A stretch of 64,000 bases of DNA. Origin: Atopomonas hussainii (GTDB lineage Bacteria > Pseudomonadota > Gammaproteobacteria > Pseudomonadales > Pseudomonadaceae). Positions 8,625 to 17,214 of the stretch are shown here, piece after piece (the stretch's first letter is position 1; each line of letters begins with the position of its first letter). The notes under the pieces are model-generated. The model made no database searches. It was not told where the DNA came from and saw only the letters and a program-made list of their open reading frames with translations. The DNA lies in contig NZ_FOAS01000001.1 of assembly GCF_900109735.1 (NCBI RefSeq), positions 186,001-250,000 of the forward strand. The letters run 5' to 3'. The translations under genes were made by a program, and so were the position numbers.

Positions 8625-9791
8625 ATGCAAGTGCTGATCGCCGATGCCGACCCATGGGCCGCCGACCTGCTCAAGGTCATGCTGCTCAAACTGCGCCCCG
8701 ATGCCGATGTGCAGCTATGCCAGCTGGCCAGCGAGGCGCGTGACTTTATCGGCGAATTTCGCACTGACCTGCTGCTGTGCGAATGGCAACTGCCGGACGC
8801 CAGCGGCCTGAACCTGCTGCATGCGCTGCATGCCAAGCACCCGCAACTGAAAGTCGTGATGGTTGGCGCACAAGTTGATCGCAGCAGCTTGACTCAAGCC
8901 AAGCGCGATGGCTTGAGCGACTTTATTAGTAAGCCACTGGAAGTGGTGCGCGTGATGCGCCGTCTTGAGCCACTGCTCGGCCAAGCCGAAGACTATAGCC
9001 CCGCGCCAGCGGTGGAGCGCTTTCCTAACTACTTACGTCGCCTGCTGGATAACCAGCTGGAGCTACCGATCAATCAGCCGCTGGTCGAACTGCTCGAACG
9101 CTGCCAAGAACCCGACAAGCAAGCCCTGCAAGACCTGTTTAACCTCGCCCAAGCCGACCCCGCGCTGACCAGCTATCTGCTGCGCGTCGCTAACAGCGCC
9201 GCTTACACCCGCGGCGAAGAGTGCACCGACCTGCGCAACGCCGTGCTGCGCTTAGGCATTGCGCACAGCTTAAACCTCGCCCTTGGCCAAGCATTGCGCC
9301 ACAGCTGTACGCTCAGCCAGCCGCTGCTGGCCCCTTATGGTGTGCAACTGTGGCAGCAAGCCGAACAACTGGCCGAGCTAGCCCTGCGCCTCGCGGAAAC
9401 CTGCCATATCCCCGGCGAAGCTTGTTACACCGCCGCGCTGCTGCACTGCATCGGCGAACTGACCGTGCTGCAACAAGCGCAGCGTTGGCTGGATGACGGC
9501 AATCCACTGCCCGCAGAAGCCCTGCACGAAGCGCTGGAGGAGTGCAGTCGGCCCTTTGCCGCCCGCTTAAAAGTGCAGTGGCGCCTGCCCTTAGCGCTGC
9601 GCGAGCTGATTGCTGCGGTGTACTTTCTCGACGAGCGTCAGGTCGGCCGCGACCGGCGCATCATGCATACCGCCGGCTGTTTGTTGCGCTTACCCGGCAT
9701 CGACAACCCGGACGAACAACTGCCGCGCCTGCTGTCGATGCTCGGCCTCAGCCAAGCCGAGGCCACCCGCCTGCGCGAGCCCAGCGCCTAA
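8625..9791 (+). CDS. Receiver-HDOD paralogue with substituted phosphoacceptor (pseudo-receiver)
   Basis: A 388-residue tandem paralogue of the preceding gene with the same REC-HDOD architecture and start (MQVLIADADPW). The phosphoacceptor Asp53 is replaced by Glu (LLCEWQLPD, codon GAA at 8781-8783), and the switch Thr position reads Gly81 (VMVGAQ). Lys103 (DFISKPL) and the acidic pocket remain. The receiver therefore probably cannot be phosphorylated in the normal way and may mimic a constitutively active state. The HDOD domain spans roughly residues 135-330 (NQLELPINQPL, LGIAHSLNLALG). It probably arose by duplication and may act with the upstream protein, for example as a heterodimer. That is inference. 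Confidence 0.86.
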   Translation: MQVLIADADPWAADLLKVMLLKLRPDADVQLCQLASEARDFIGEFRTDLLLCEWQLPDASGLNLLHALHAKHPQLKVVMVGAQVDRSSLTQAKRDGLSDFISKPLEVVRVMRRLEPLLGQAEDYSPAPAVERFPNYLRRLLDNQLELPINQPLVELLERCQEPDKQALQDLFNLAQADPALTSYLLRVANSAAYTRGEECTDLRNAVLRLGIAHSLNLALGQALRHSCTLSQPLLAPYGVQLWQQAEQLAELALRLAETCHIPGEACYTAALLHCIGELTVLQQAQRWLDDGNPLPAEALHEALEECSRPFAARLKVQWRLPLALRELIAAVYFLDERQVGRDRRIMHTAGCLLRLPGIDNPDEQLPRLLSMLGLSQAEATRLREPSA

Positions 9792-9897
9792 GCCGCGCGT
9801 AATAGCCGCCCATCACAGGCGCAAAGCAAACTGGCGCCGCTGTAACACAGCCGCCACACTGACGTCTTAAGCACAGGACTAACCCTTTGGAGTGACC

Positions 9898-10860
9898 GTG
9901 CACGCGACGCTGCCCTTACTCAACGCCTTGGACTTTCCGCCGCTGACTCGCGGCGCGCTGACCACCCTGCAAGTCAACCTGACCTACGAGTGTAACCAGC
10001 GCTGCCTGCATTGCCACGTGAATGCCGGGCCAACGCGCACCGAACGCATGGACGACGCCACCCTGGCGCTGCTCCAGCAAGTGATTGCCACCCACGCGGT
10101 GCAGACGCTCGACCTCACCGGTGGCGCACCAGAAATGCACCCACGCTTTCGTGAGCTGGTGCAACACGCGCGCGCAGAAGGCCTGCAAGTGATCGACCGC
10201 TGCAACCTGACCATTTTGAGCGAGCCAGGCCATGACGATTTGGCCGCGTTTCTCGCCAAGCAACAGGTCGAGATCAGTGCCTCGCTGCCCTGCTATGCGC
10301 GCGACAACGTTGATGCGCAGCGCGGCGACGGCGTGTTTGCGCGCAGCATCGCCGGGCTACAAGCGCTCAATGCGCAAGGCTATGGCGTCGAAGGTAGCGG
10401 GCTGATCCTTAATTTGGTCTACAACCCGCAAGGCCCCAGCTTGCCACCGCCGCAGGCCAACTTAGAGGCAGCCTACAAGGCGCACCTTGAGGAGGACTTC
10501 GGCATCGTCTTTAACCACCTGCTGACCATCACCAACATGCCGATTCAGCGCTTTGGCAGCACCCTGATCAGCAAGGGCACCTTTCACGACTACATGCAGT
10601 TGCTGCGCGACAGCTACCGCGAGGACAACCTCGCGGCGGTGATGTGCAAGCACTTGGTCAGCGTCGACTATCAGGGCTACCTGTACGACTGCGACTTCAA
10701 CCAGATGCTCGACCTGCCACTGCCGCTGATTGGCCGCGAGCGCAGCCACCTGCGCGACCTGCTCGCGCAACGCCTAGACGGCAACCCCATCGTCACGCGC
10801 GACCACTGCTTTGCCTGCACCGCCGGGCAAGGCTCCAGTTGCGGCGGCGCACTGGCTTAA
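9898..10860 (+). CDS. arsS: Arsenosugar biosynthesis radical SAM protein ArsS
   Basis: Radical SAM enzyme of about 320 residues. The CxxxCxxC motif (C32, C36, C39, in ECNQRCLHCH) binds the 4Fe-4S cluster. A Cys-rich C-terminal region (MCKHLV, YDCDFNQ, DHCFACTAGQGSSCGG) matches the radical SAM/Cys-rich family with a DUF3641 tail. In characterised systems ArsS takes part in arsenosugar formation downstream of ArsM. I chose the GTG at 9898 because GGAG lies 5 bases upstream and family members begin near MHxTLPLL; an alternative GTG is at 9892. It is the first gene of a four-gene run with the TVP38/oxidoreductase and two glycosyltransferases. No arsM is present in the window. Confidence 0.88.
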   Translation: MHATLPLLNALDFPPLTRGALTTLQVNLTYECNQRCLHCHVNAGPTRTERMDDATLALLQQVIATHAVQTLDLTGGAPEMHPRFRELVQHARAEGLQVIDRCNLTILSEPGHDDLAAFLAKQQVEISASLPCYARDNVDAQRGDGVFARSIAGLQALNAQGYGVEGSGLILNLVYNPQGPSLPPPQANLEAAYKAHLEEDFGIVFNHLLTITNMPIQRFGSTLISKGTFHDYMQLLRDSYREDNLAAVMCKHLVSVDYQGYLYDCDFNQMLDLPLPLIGRERSHLRDLLAQRLDGNPIVTRDHCFACTAGQGSSCGGALA

Positions 10861-10890
10861 CCCCTCTATCAATCAAGGTGCAGTTACCCC

Positions 10891-13032
10891 ATGCGCTCTA
10901 GCAAACTCTTCATCGTTATCGCCCTGATCGCTGCCATTGCGGCGTTTTTCGCCTTCGATCTTGGCCAGTTCTTTACCTTGGACTACCTCAAAGGCCAACA
11001 AGCCGCCTTCACCGCGCAGGTGCAGGCCCACCCGTGGCTAGCCGCTGGGGTGTTCTTCGCCGTTTATGTGTTGGTCACCGCGCTGTCGCTGCCCGGCGCG
11101 GCGTTAATGACCTTACTCGCCGGTGCCCTGTTTGGCCTGTTGGAAGGCTTTGTGATTGTCTCGTTCGCCTCCACCTTAGGCGCCACGCTGGCCATGCTGC
11201 TGTCGCGCTTCTTGCTGCGTGACTGGGTGCAGAACAAGTTCGCCAGCGCCATGCGCGGCATCGAACAAGGCGTCGAGCACGAAGGCGCGTTCTACCTGTT
11301 CGCCCTGCGCTTAGTGCCGGTGGTGCCGTTCTTCGTGATTAACCTTGCGATGGGCTTAACCAAGCTGCGCGCCAGCACCTTCTGGTGGGTAAGCCAGCTG
11401 GGCATGCTGCCCGGCACCTTGGTGTACGTGAACGCCGGCCGCGAGCTGGGCCAGCTGGACTCGCTCGGCGGCATCTTGTCGCCCGGCGTGCTCGGCGCCT
11501 TCGTGCTGCTTGGCGTGTTCCCACTCATCGCGCGCAAGCTGCTCGATATGCTCAAGGCGCGCCGCGTGTATCAGCGCTGGACTAAACCTAAGCAGTTCGA
11601 CCGCAACTTAGTGGTGATCGGCGCCGGTTCCGGCGGCTTGGTCAGCGCCTATATCGCTGCGGCGGTGAAAGCCAACGTCAGCCTGATCGAAAAACACCAG
11701 ATGGGCGGCGACTGCCTGAACACCGGCTGCGTGCCGTCGAAGGCGCTGATTCGTTCGGCCAAATTTGCCGCCGAGCTAAAAAAAGCCGAGCAACTGGGCT
11801 TTAGCGGCGCACAAGCGCAGGTGGATTTCGCCAAAGTGATGGAGCGCGTGCAGCAGGTGATCAACACCATCGAACCGCATGACTCGGTGGAGCGCTACAC
11901 CGGCCTCGGCGTCGAGTGCATCCAAGGCAACGGCAAGCTCCTCTCGCCGTGGGAGGTAGAAGTCAACGGCCAGCGCCTGACCACCCGCAATATCATCATC
12001 GCCGCCGGCGCCCGCCCGCTGATGCCCGCGCTAGAGGGCATCGACAGCGTCGGCGCGTATAACTCCGACACCATCTGGCAAATCCGCGAGCAGCCCAAGC
12101 GCCTGCTGGTGCTCGGCGGCGGGCCAATCGGCTGCGAGCTGGCGCAAGCCTTCCACCGCTTGGGCAGTCAAGTGATTCAAGTGCAGCGCGGCGCCCGCCT
12201 GCTGCCGCGTGAAGATGACGACGCCAGCGAAGCCGTAATGGCTAAGTTCCGCGCCGAAGGCATCGACCTGCGCCTCGGCCACGAAGCGCAGCGCTTTGCC
12301 GTGGAAGACGGCACTAAGGTGCTGTACTGCCGCACCAAAGAGCACAGCGAGCCGGTGCGGATTGAATTCGACGAAGTGCTGATCGCCCTCGGCCGCGTGG
12401 CCAATGTCACCGGCTATGGCGCGGAAGAACTGGGCCTTGAGGTGCGCAGCAACGGCACCTTAGCGGTGGATGAGCATCTGGCCACCAAGTACCCCAACGT
12501 ATTCGCCGTGGGCGATGTGACCGGGCCATATCAATTCACCCACGCCGCCGCACATCAAGCGTGGTACGCCGCGGTGAATGCGCTGTTTGCACCGTTTAAG
12601 CGCTTTAAGGTGGATTACCGGGTGATCCCCTGGGCCACCTTCACCGACCCGGAAGTCGCTCGCGTGGGCCTTAACGAGCAAGACGCCAAAGCCCAAGGTA
12701 TTGCTTACACAGCAACCACCTTCGGCATCGATGACCTCGACCGCGCCATTGCCGACGAAGCCGCGCATGGCTTTGTGAAGGTGCTCACCGTGCCCGGCAA
12801 AGACAAAATCCTCGGCGTCACTATCGTCGGCGAGCACGCCGGCGACCTGATCGCCGAATACGTGGCGGCGATGAAGCACGGCTATGGGCTGAACAAAATT
12901 CTCGGCACCATTCACATCTACCCCACGCTGGCCGAGGCCAATAAATACGCCGCCGGTGAATGGAAACGCGCCCACGCCCCGCAAGGCGTGCTCAACCTGC
13001 TGGGCAAGTTCCACCGCTGGCGTTTGTCGTGA
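10891..13032 (+). CDS. TVP38/TMEM64 membrane domain fused to FAD-dependent disulfide oxidoreductase
   Basis: A 713-residue fusion. Residues 1-~225 are a TVP38/TMEM64 (SNARE-associated) membrane domain with several hydrophobic helices. From ~235 there is a class I pyridine nucleotide-disulfide oxidoreductase resembling mercuric reductase/lipoamide dehydrogenase. That part has FAD motif GAGSGG (244-249), redox-active Cys pair CLNTGC (C275, C280), NAD(P) motif GGGPIGCELA, and a C-terminal dimerisation domain. Such fusions occur in arsenosugar-type clusters. RBS AAGGTG precedes the ATG. The gene overlaps the next by one base (TGATG). The substrate is not evident from sequence. Confidence 0.88.
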   Translation: MRSSKLFIVIALIAAIAAFFAFDLGQFFTLDYLKGQQAAFTAQVQAHPWLAAGVFFAVYVLVTALSLPGAALMTLLAGALFGLLEGFVIVSFASTLGATLAMLLSRFLLRDWVQNKFASAMRGIEQGVEHEGAFYLFALRLVPVVPFFVINLAMGLTKLRASTFWWVSQLGMLPGTLVYVNAGRELGQLDSLGGILSPGVLGAFVLLGVFPLIARKLLDMLKARRVYQRWTKPKQFDRNLVVIGAGSGGLVSAYIAAAVKANVSLIEKHQMGGDCLNTGCVPSKALIRSAKFAAELKKAEQLGFSGAQAQVDFAKVMERVQQVINTIEPHDSVERYTGLGVECIQGNGKLLSPWEVEVNGQRLTTRNIIIAAGARPLMPALEGIDSVGAYNSDTIWQIREQPKRLLVLGGGPIGCELAQAFHRLGSQVIQVQRGARLLPREDDDASEAVMAKFRAEGIDLRLGHEAQRFAVEDGTKVLYCRTKEHSEPVRIEFDEVLIALGRVANVTGYGAEELGLEVRSNGTLAVDEHLATKYPNVFAVGDVTGPYQFTHAAAHQAWYAAVNALFAPFKRFKVDYRVIPWATFTDPEVARVGLNEQDAKAQGIAYTATTFGIDDLDRAIADEAAHGFVKVLTVPGKDKILGVTIVGEHAGDLIAEYVAAMKHGYGLNKILGTIHIYPTLAEANKYAAGEWKRAHAPQGVLNLLGKFHRWRLS

Positions 13033-13715
13033 TGCCGTGGCTGTCGCTGATTATTCCGGTGCGCAACGACGCCACTGCGCTGGCAAGCTTGCTGCACAGC
13101 CTGCAAACCCAGCGCGGCGCACTGGAGCTGATCGTGGTGGACGGCCAGAGCACCGACAACAGCGTGGCACTGGCGCAACCCTTGGCCGATCAGGTGCTCA
13201 GCAGCCCGCCCGGCCGCGCGCAGCAGATGAACGCCGGCGCCGCCGTTGCCAAAGGCGAGGTGCTGCTGTTTGTGCATGCCGATACTCAACTGCCGGAACA
13301 CTTTGCTGCGCTAATCCAAGCCGCTGTACAGCACGCGGATTGGGGCCGTTTCGACGTACGCTTAGCGCCGTCGAGCTTCCTGCTGCGCTGGGTGGCGCGG
13401 TTGATGAACTGGCGCTCCCGCCTGACCCGCATCGCCACCGGCGATCAAGCCATCTTCGTGCGCCGCGATTTATTCCAGCAGCTTGGCGGCTATGCGCCCA
13501 TCCCGCTGATGGAAGACATCGAGCTATGCCAACGCCTTAAACGTAGCGGCCGTTTCGCCGCCATCGGCACGCCGCTGATCACCTCCAGCCGCCGTTGGCT
13601 CAAGCACGGCACGCTGCGCACCATTGGCCTGATGTGGTCACTGCGCCTGCGCTACTGGCTAGGCGCCGACCCCGCCGCGCTGGCCGCACGTTATTACGGC
13701 AGCAGCAAGCCATGA
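13032..13715 (+). CDS. GT2-type glycosyltransferase, arsenosugar cluster (TIGR04283-like)
   Basis: Cytosolic GT-A glycosyltransferase of 227 residues. It starts MPWLSLIIPVRND, has VVDGQSTDNS for nucleotide-sugar binding, and FVHADTQLP, where HAD replaces the usual DxD. IPLMEDIELCQRLKRSG carries the ED motif. The start at 13032 overlaps the previous stop (TGATG) and removes an implausible upstream extension. It is coupled to the next glycosyltransferase by an ATGA overlap. From context it probably transfers a sugar during arsenosugar assembly, but the family assignment is from memory of the signature. Confidence 0.82.
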   Translation: MPWLSLIIPVRNDATALASLLHSLQTQRGALELIVVDGQSTDNSVALAQPLADQVLSSPPGRAQQMNAGAAVAKGEVLLFVHADTQLPEHFAALIQAAVQHADWGRFDVRLAPSSFLLRWVARLMNWRSRLTRIATGDQAIFVRRDLFQQLGGYAPIPLMEDIELCQRLKRSGRFAAIGTPLITSSRRWLKHGTLRTIGLMWSLRLRYWLGADPAALAARYYGSSKP

Positions 13716-14332
13716 GCCTGCCGGTGATTGTGATGGCCAAAGCGCCGGTGCCGGGCACGGTGAAAACCCGTCTCGCCGCCAGCTTAGGCGCCGAGGCCGC
13801 CTGTGATCTGTACCGGCGCCTGCTGCGCCATACGCTGGCCCATGCGGCGGCGTATACCGAGCAGTTACACCTGCATGTCAGCCCCGATGCCGAACACCCC
13901 GAACTGCAAGCGCTGGCCGCAGCATTTAACGCCCAGCTCAGCGTGCAATGCCCAGGCGATTTAGGCGCGCGGATGCAACATGCGTTTACCCAACTGGGCA
14001 CCCCGGCCCTGCTGATCGGCAGCGACTGCCCCTTCTTGGATGCCGAGCAACTGCGCCACGCCGAGCACAGCCTGCGGCACAGCGATATCACCCTCACCCC
14101 CAGCGATGACGGCGGCTATGTGCTGATCGGCCTCAACCGCGTGCACGCGGCACCGTTTACCGACATCGCTTGGAGCACGCCGCAAGTGCTGGCGCAAAGC
14201 CAACGCGCCTGCCAATGCAGCGGTTTATCGCTGACCCTTAACCCCAGCCTGTGGGATATCGACGACGGCGCCGATTTACAGCGCCTGCGCGCACTACAAA
14301 AATTCGACTCGCTGGTCGCCGAATGCCCCTGA
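13712..14332 (+). CDS. Nucleotidyl/glycosyltransferase, arsenosugar cluster (TIGR04282-like, DUF2064)
   Basis: A 206-residue protein of the DUF2064/TIGR04282 type. The start has IVMAKAPVPGTVKTRLA, a nucleotidyltransferase-like KAPxPGxxKTRL motif. LLIGSDCPFL and LTPSDDGGYVLIGL follow, then WDIDDGADLQRL near the end. The ATG at 13712 overlaps the upstream stop by 4 bases. It is the last gene of the arsS operon. The reaction is unproven, and a sugar-nucleotide synthesis role would fit as well as glycosyl transfer. Confidence 0.8.
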   Translation: MSLPVIVMAKAPVPGTVKTRLAASLGAEAACDLYRRLLRHTLAHAAAYTEQLHLHVSPDAEHPELQALAAAFNAQLSVQCPGDLGARMQHAFTQLGTPALLIGSDCPFLDAEQLRHAEHSLRHSDITLTPSDDGGYVLIGLNRVHAAPFTDIAWSTPQVLAQSQRACQCSGLSLTLNPSLWDIDDGADLQRLRALQKFDSLVAECP

Positions 14333-14419
14333 TTTCGCCGCCGTTCGCCACACAAACCCGGCGATACCAGGCATTCACGACAGGCTGTCAGGTAGTGAGT
14401 CGATTTGACTGGCTACATC

Positions 14420-14428
14420 TGGCATAAT
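14420..14428 (+). promoter_or_regulatory. Candidate extended -10 promoter for pckA
   Basis: TGGCATAAT (TGn followed by CATAAT at 14423-14428) lies about 100 bases before pckA. No good -35 is found at 16-18 bases, which is tolerable for an extended -10 element. Weak, by-eye call. Confidence 0.35.
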
Positions 14429-14495
14429 CCGCGCTCTTTGCCGCAGCCCCCTTGCATCCAGCCTCTGCGGCAAACCTGTCGCACAGTGAATTACC

Positions 14496-14526
14496 GGAGG
14501 AATCGGCCCCCGCCGATGGTAACTAG
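14496..14526 (+). promoter_or_regulatory. pckA ribosome binding region with spacer hairpin and 4-codon upstream ORF
   Basis: GGAGG (14496-14500) is 26 bases from the pckA ATG, too far to act directly. Between them ATCGGC (14502-14507) and GCCGAT (14512-14517) form a perfect 6-bp hairpin whose folding would cut the effective spacing to about 10 bases. Alternatively, the ATG at 14516 opens a four-codon frame (ATG GTA ACT AGA TGA) whose stop overlaps the pckA start. Either arrangement could tune translation. Confidence 0.45.
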
Positions 14527-16068
14527 ATGACCGATAGCAACATTCGCGTTTACACCGACATTAGCGCCGCTGAACTGGTAGAACTGGCCGTTCGCCGCAG
14601 TGAAGGTGATCTCGCCGATACCGGCGCACTGGTAGTCAAGACCGGGGCCCGCACTGGCCGTTCGCCGATGGACCGCTTCATCGTCGAAGAAGCCAGCACC
14701 AAAGACGCCATTGCCTGGGGCAACATCAACCGCCCGTTCCCGGCCGACAAGTTCGATGCCCTGTGGGAGCGCGTGGAAGCCTACCTCGAAGAGCGCGACA
14801 GCTTTGTATCGCACGTGCACGTGGGCGCCGACCCAGAGCACTACCAGCCGGTCCGTATGACCACCGAAACCGCTTGGCACAACCTGTTTGGCCGCGTGTT
14901 GTTCGTCCGTCCGGACAACTACAACCCCAAAGGCAAAGAAGCCTGGCAGATCATCAACGCGCCGCATTTCGAATGCGTACCGGAGCGTGATGGCACTAAC
15001 TCTGAAGGCGTGGTCGTCCTCAACTTCGCCAAGCGCAAAGTGCTGCTGGCAGGCATGCAGTACGCCGGCGAAATGAAGAAAGCCATGTTCGCCGTGCAGA
15101 ACTTCCTGCTCCCAGAAAAAGACGTACTGCCGATGCACTGCGCCGCTAACGTCGGTGATGACGGCGACGTGACCCTGTTCTTCGGCCTGTCTGGCACCGG
15201 CAAGACCACTTTGTCTGCCGACCCGAGCCGCTTCCTGATCGGCGACGACGAGCACGGCTGGGGCAAAGGCACTGTGTTCAACATCGAAGGCGGCTGCTAC
15301 GCCAAGTGCATCGACCTGTCGCAGAAGAACGAGCCAGTGATTTGGGACGCCATCAAGTTTGGCGCCGTGCTGGAAAACGTCGTGCTCAACGAGCAGCGCA
15401 CTGCTGACTACGCCGACGACAGCCTGACCCAAAACACCCGCGCCGCTTACCCGCGCGAGCACATCGAGAAGCGTGCCGAGCTGAACCGTGCCGGCGAGCC
15501 GAACGCGGTGATCTTCCTGACTTGCGACCTGACTGGCGTACTACCGCCGGTGTCGATCCTCAACAACGAGCAGGCCGCTTACCACTTCCTGTCTGGCTAC
15601 ACCGCGCTGGTGGGCTCGACCGAAATGGGCTCGGGCGGCGGCATCAAGTCGACCTTCTCGACCTGCTTCGGCGCACCGTTCTTCCCGCGTCCGGCTGGCG
15701 AATACGCCGAGCTGCTGATCAAGCGCATCAAAGAGTTCGGCTCTAAGGTCTATCTGGTTAACACCGGCTGGACTGGCGGTGGTTATGGCGTTGGCCAGCG
15801 TTTCAGCATTCCCACCACGCGTGGCGTGATTGCTGCCATCCAAAGTGGCGCGCTGATCGACACCGAGACCGAGCACCTGGATATCATCAATCTGGACGTG
15901 CCCAAGGCCGTACCGGGCGTTGAAACCCAGCTACTCAACCCCCGCAACACCTGGGCCGACGGTGCCGCTTACGACGAAGCCGCCAAAGCCCTGGCCAAGC
16001 AGTTTGTGGATAACTTCCAGAAGTTCGATGTCTCCGAGGCCATCAAGGCCGCCGGCCCGCAGCTGTAA
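14527..16068 (+). CDS. pckA: Phosphoenolpyruvate carboxykinase (ATP)
   Basis: Cytosolic gluconeogenic enzyme converting oxaloacetate + ATP to phosphoenolpyruvate + CO2 + ADP; 513 residues, full length. Visible motifs are [17 protein letters not shown] (substrate binding), [13 protein letters not shown] (kinase-1a P-loop), DDEHGW (metal site), and [13 protein letters not shown]-terminal region with [15 protein letters not shown] completes the active site. It is a single-gene unit between its own promoter region and a strong intrinsic terminator. Confidence 0.97.
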   Translation: MTDSNIRVYTDISAAELVELAVRRSEGDLADTGALVVKTGARTGRSPMDRFIVEEASTKDAIAWGNINRPFPADKFDALWERVEAYLEERDSFVSHVHVGADPEHYQPVRMTTETAWHNLFGRVLFVRPDNYNPKGKEAWQIINAPHFECVPERDGTNSEGVVVLNFAKRKVLLAGMQYAGEMKKAMFAVQNFLLPEKDVLPMHCAANVGDDGDVTLFFGLSGTGKTTLSADPSRFLIGDDEHGWGKGTVFNIEGGCYAKCIDLSQKNEPVIWDAIKFGAVLENVVLNEQRTADYADDSLTQNTRAAYPREHIEKRAELNRAGEPNAVIFLTCDLTGVLPPVSILNNEQAAYHFLSGYTALVGSTEMGSGGGIKSTFSTCFGAPFFPRPAGEYAELLIKRIKEFGSKVYLVNTGWTGGGYGVGQRFSIPTTRGVIAAIQSGALIDTETEHLDIINLDVPKAVPGVETQLLNPRNTWADGAAYDEAAKALAKQFVDNFQKFDVSEAIKAAGPQL

Positions 16069-16085
16069 GCGCCGCGCCAGCGAAC

Positions 16086-16115
16086 AAAAACGCACCCCGA
16101 GGGGTGCGTTTTTTT
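16086..16115. terminator. Bidirectional intrinsic terminator between pckA and the HxlR gene
   Basis: CGCACCCC (16091-16098) and GGGGTGCG (16101-16108) form the stem, followed by seven T. On the other strand the run of A at 16086-16090 becomes a T-run, so it can also stop the convergent HxlR transcript. Confidence 0.9.
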
Positions 16116-16127
16116 ATGCCTAAACCG

Positions 16128-16502
16128 TTATGCGTTTGGCGCCTGCCACTGCGCCTCATCGCAACGCTGCGGCTCGCCACCGGCCTGCAAAAACGCCTGC
16201 CCCCAAACCTTTAGCTCGGCAATCACCGGCGCCAGCTGCCGACCCAGATCGCTCAAGGCGTAATCCACATGCGGCGGCACCACAGGGTGCACGGTGCGCA
16301 CCACCAGGCCATGGCTCTCCAGCTCGCGCAGTTGTTTAGTCAACACGCGCTGGCTGATGCCCGGCAACAGCCGTTGCAATTGATTAAAGCGCTGCGTGCC
16401 TTGCAGCAAATGAAACACGATCACGCCTTTCCACTTGCCGCCGATCACATCCAGCGACACTTCCACCGGGCAACCGGAAAACACCTTCTGCGCCTCTGTC
16501 AT
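16128..16502 (-). CDS. HxlR-family winged-helix transcriptional regulator
   Basis: DNA-binding regulator of about 124 residues. The HxlR signature is present: Cys10 in SGCPVEVSLDVIGGKWKG, then FNQLQRLLPGISQRVLTKQLRELE (recognition helix region) and the wing VPPHVDYALSDLG. The ATG at 16502 gives the standard N-terminus (MTEAQKVFSGCPVE) and has AAGGT upstream; an upstream start would add 14 atypical residues. It is divergent from a nitroreductase, the usual arrangement for redox-responsive HxlR proteins. The family often senses electrophiles or oxidants through the N-terminal Cys, so control of the neighbouring nitroreductase is likely. Confidence 0.88.
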   Translation of the reverse strand: MTEAQKVFSGCPVEVSLDVIGGKWKGVIVFHLLQGTQRFNQLQRLLPGISQRVLTKQLRELESHGLVVRTVHPVVPPHVDYALSDLGRQLAPVIAELKVWGQAFLQAGGEPQRCDEAQWQAPNA

Positions 16503-16515
16503 GGGATAGTTACCT

Positions 16516-16550
16516 TTAGGTATGTATAGGCCATAAAAGTGCATACTTAC
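16516..16550. promoter_or_regulatory. Candidate HxlR operator in the divergent intergenic region
   Basis: Imperfect dyad with arms TAnGTATG: TTAGGTATGTAT on the left, and GTAAGTATGCAC when the right side is read on the minus strand. It lies between the HxlR gene and the nitroreductase. Placement and symmetry fit a dimeric winged-helix site; not verified. Confidence 0.4.
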
Positions 16551-16611
16551 ACGATTGCAGGCATTGCACTAGCATGCCCCTGACTTACCTACCCGTCAGG
16601 AGCAAACGCCC

Positions 16612-17214
16612 ATGCATATCTTCGAAGCCATCGAAAGCCGCCGCGCGGTGAAACACTTCGACCCCGAACACCGCCTAAGCGCCGCCGAACAAGCCCAGCT
16701 GTTTGAGCTGGCGCGCCTCTCGCCCACCGCGTTTAACCTGCAGCACTGGCGTTTTGTGGTGGTGGAAAACCCCGCCCTGCGCGAGCAAATTCGCGAAGCA
16801 GCGTTGGGCCAAGCGCAAGTCACCGACGCCTCGCTGTTGATTGTGCTGTGCGCCGATCTGAACGCCTGGAGCAAGCAACCCGAACAGCTCTGGACGCACG
16901 CCCCCAGCGCAGTACAAGACTTCATCGTGCCCTTAATCGACGGCTACTACCGCGACAAACCACAGGTGCAGCGCGATGAAATCATGCGCAGCTGCGGCAT
17001 CGTCGCGCAGACCCTGATGCTCGCCGCACGCGGCCTAGGCTACGACAGCTGCCCGATGGATGGCTTCGACTTCGCGAAAGTCGCCGAACTCATCCAGTTA
17101 CCGGAAGACCACGCCATCAGCCTGATGCTGGCGGTGGGCAAAGCCACCCAGCCGGCCTGGCCACGCGGCGTGCAACGCCCGCTGGGCGAGGTGGTCATCC
17201 GCGATCGCTTCTAA
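16612..17214 (+). CDS. Nitroreductase-family FMN oxidoreductase
   Basis: A 200-residue member of the nitroreductase fold. The N-terminal FMN phosphate-binding motif is ESRRAVKHFDP, followed by SPTAFNLQHWRFVVV. GIVAQTLMLAARGLGYDSCPMDGFD is the helix plus loop that packs on the flavin. Likely a dimeric FMN enzyme using NAD(P)H to reduce nitro or quinone compounds; the physiological substrate is unknown. RBS GGAG lies upstream of the ATG. The end overlaps the convergent COG0523 gene by 4 bases. Confidence 0.9.
   Translation: MHIFEAIESRRAVKHFDPEHRLSAAEQAQLFELARLSPTAFNLQHWRFVVVENPALREQIREAALGQAQVTDASLLIVLCADLNAWSKQPEQLWTHAPSAVQDFIVPLIDGYYRDKPQVQRDEIMRSCGIVAQTLMLAARGLGYDSCPMDGFDFAKVAELIQLPEDHAISLMLAVGKATQPAWPRGVQRPLGEVVIRDRF

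Noticed and set aside
14405-14428. TTGACT followed by CATAAT upstream of pckA read as a sigma-70 promoter
   Set aside because: The spacer is only 12 bases. The -10 is kept as an extended -10 candidate without that -35.
14491-15462. Long open frame (323 codons) on the minus strand inside pckA
   Set aside because: It is the antisense shadow of a GC-rich, strongly coding gene; its product is low in recognisable motifs and pckA is unambiguous.
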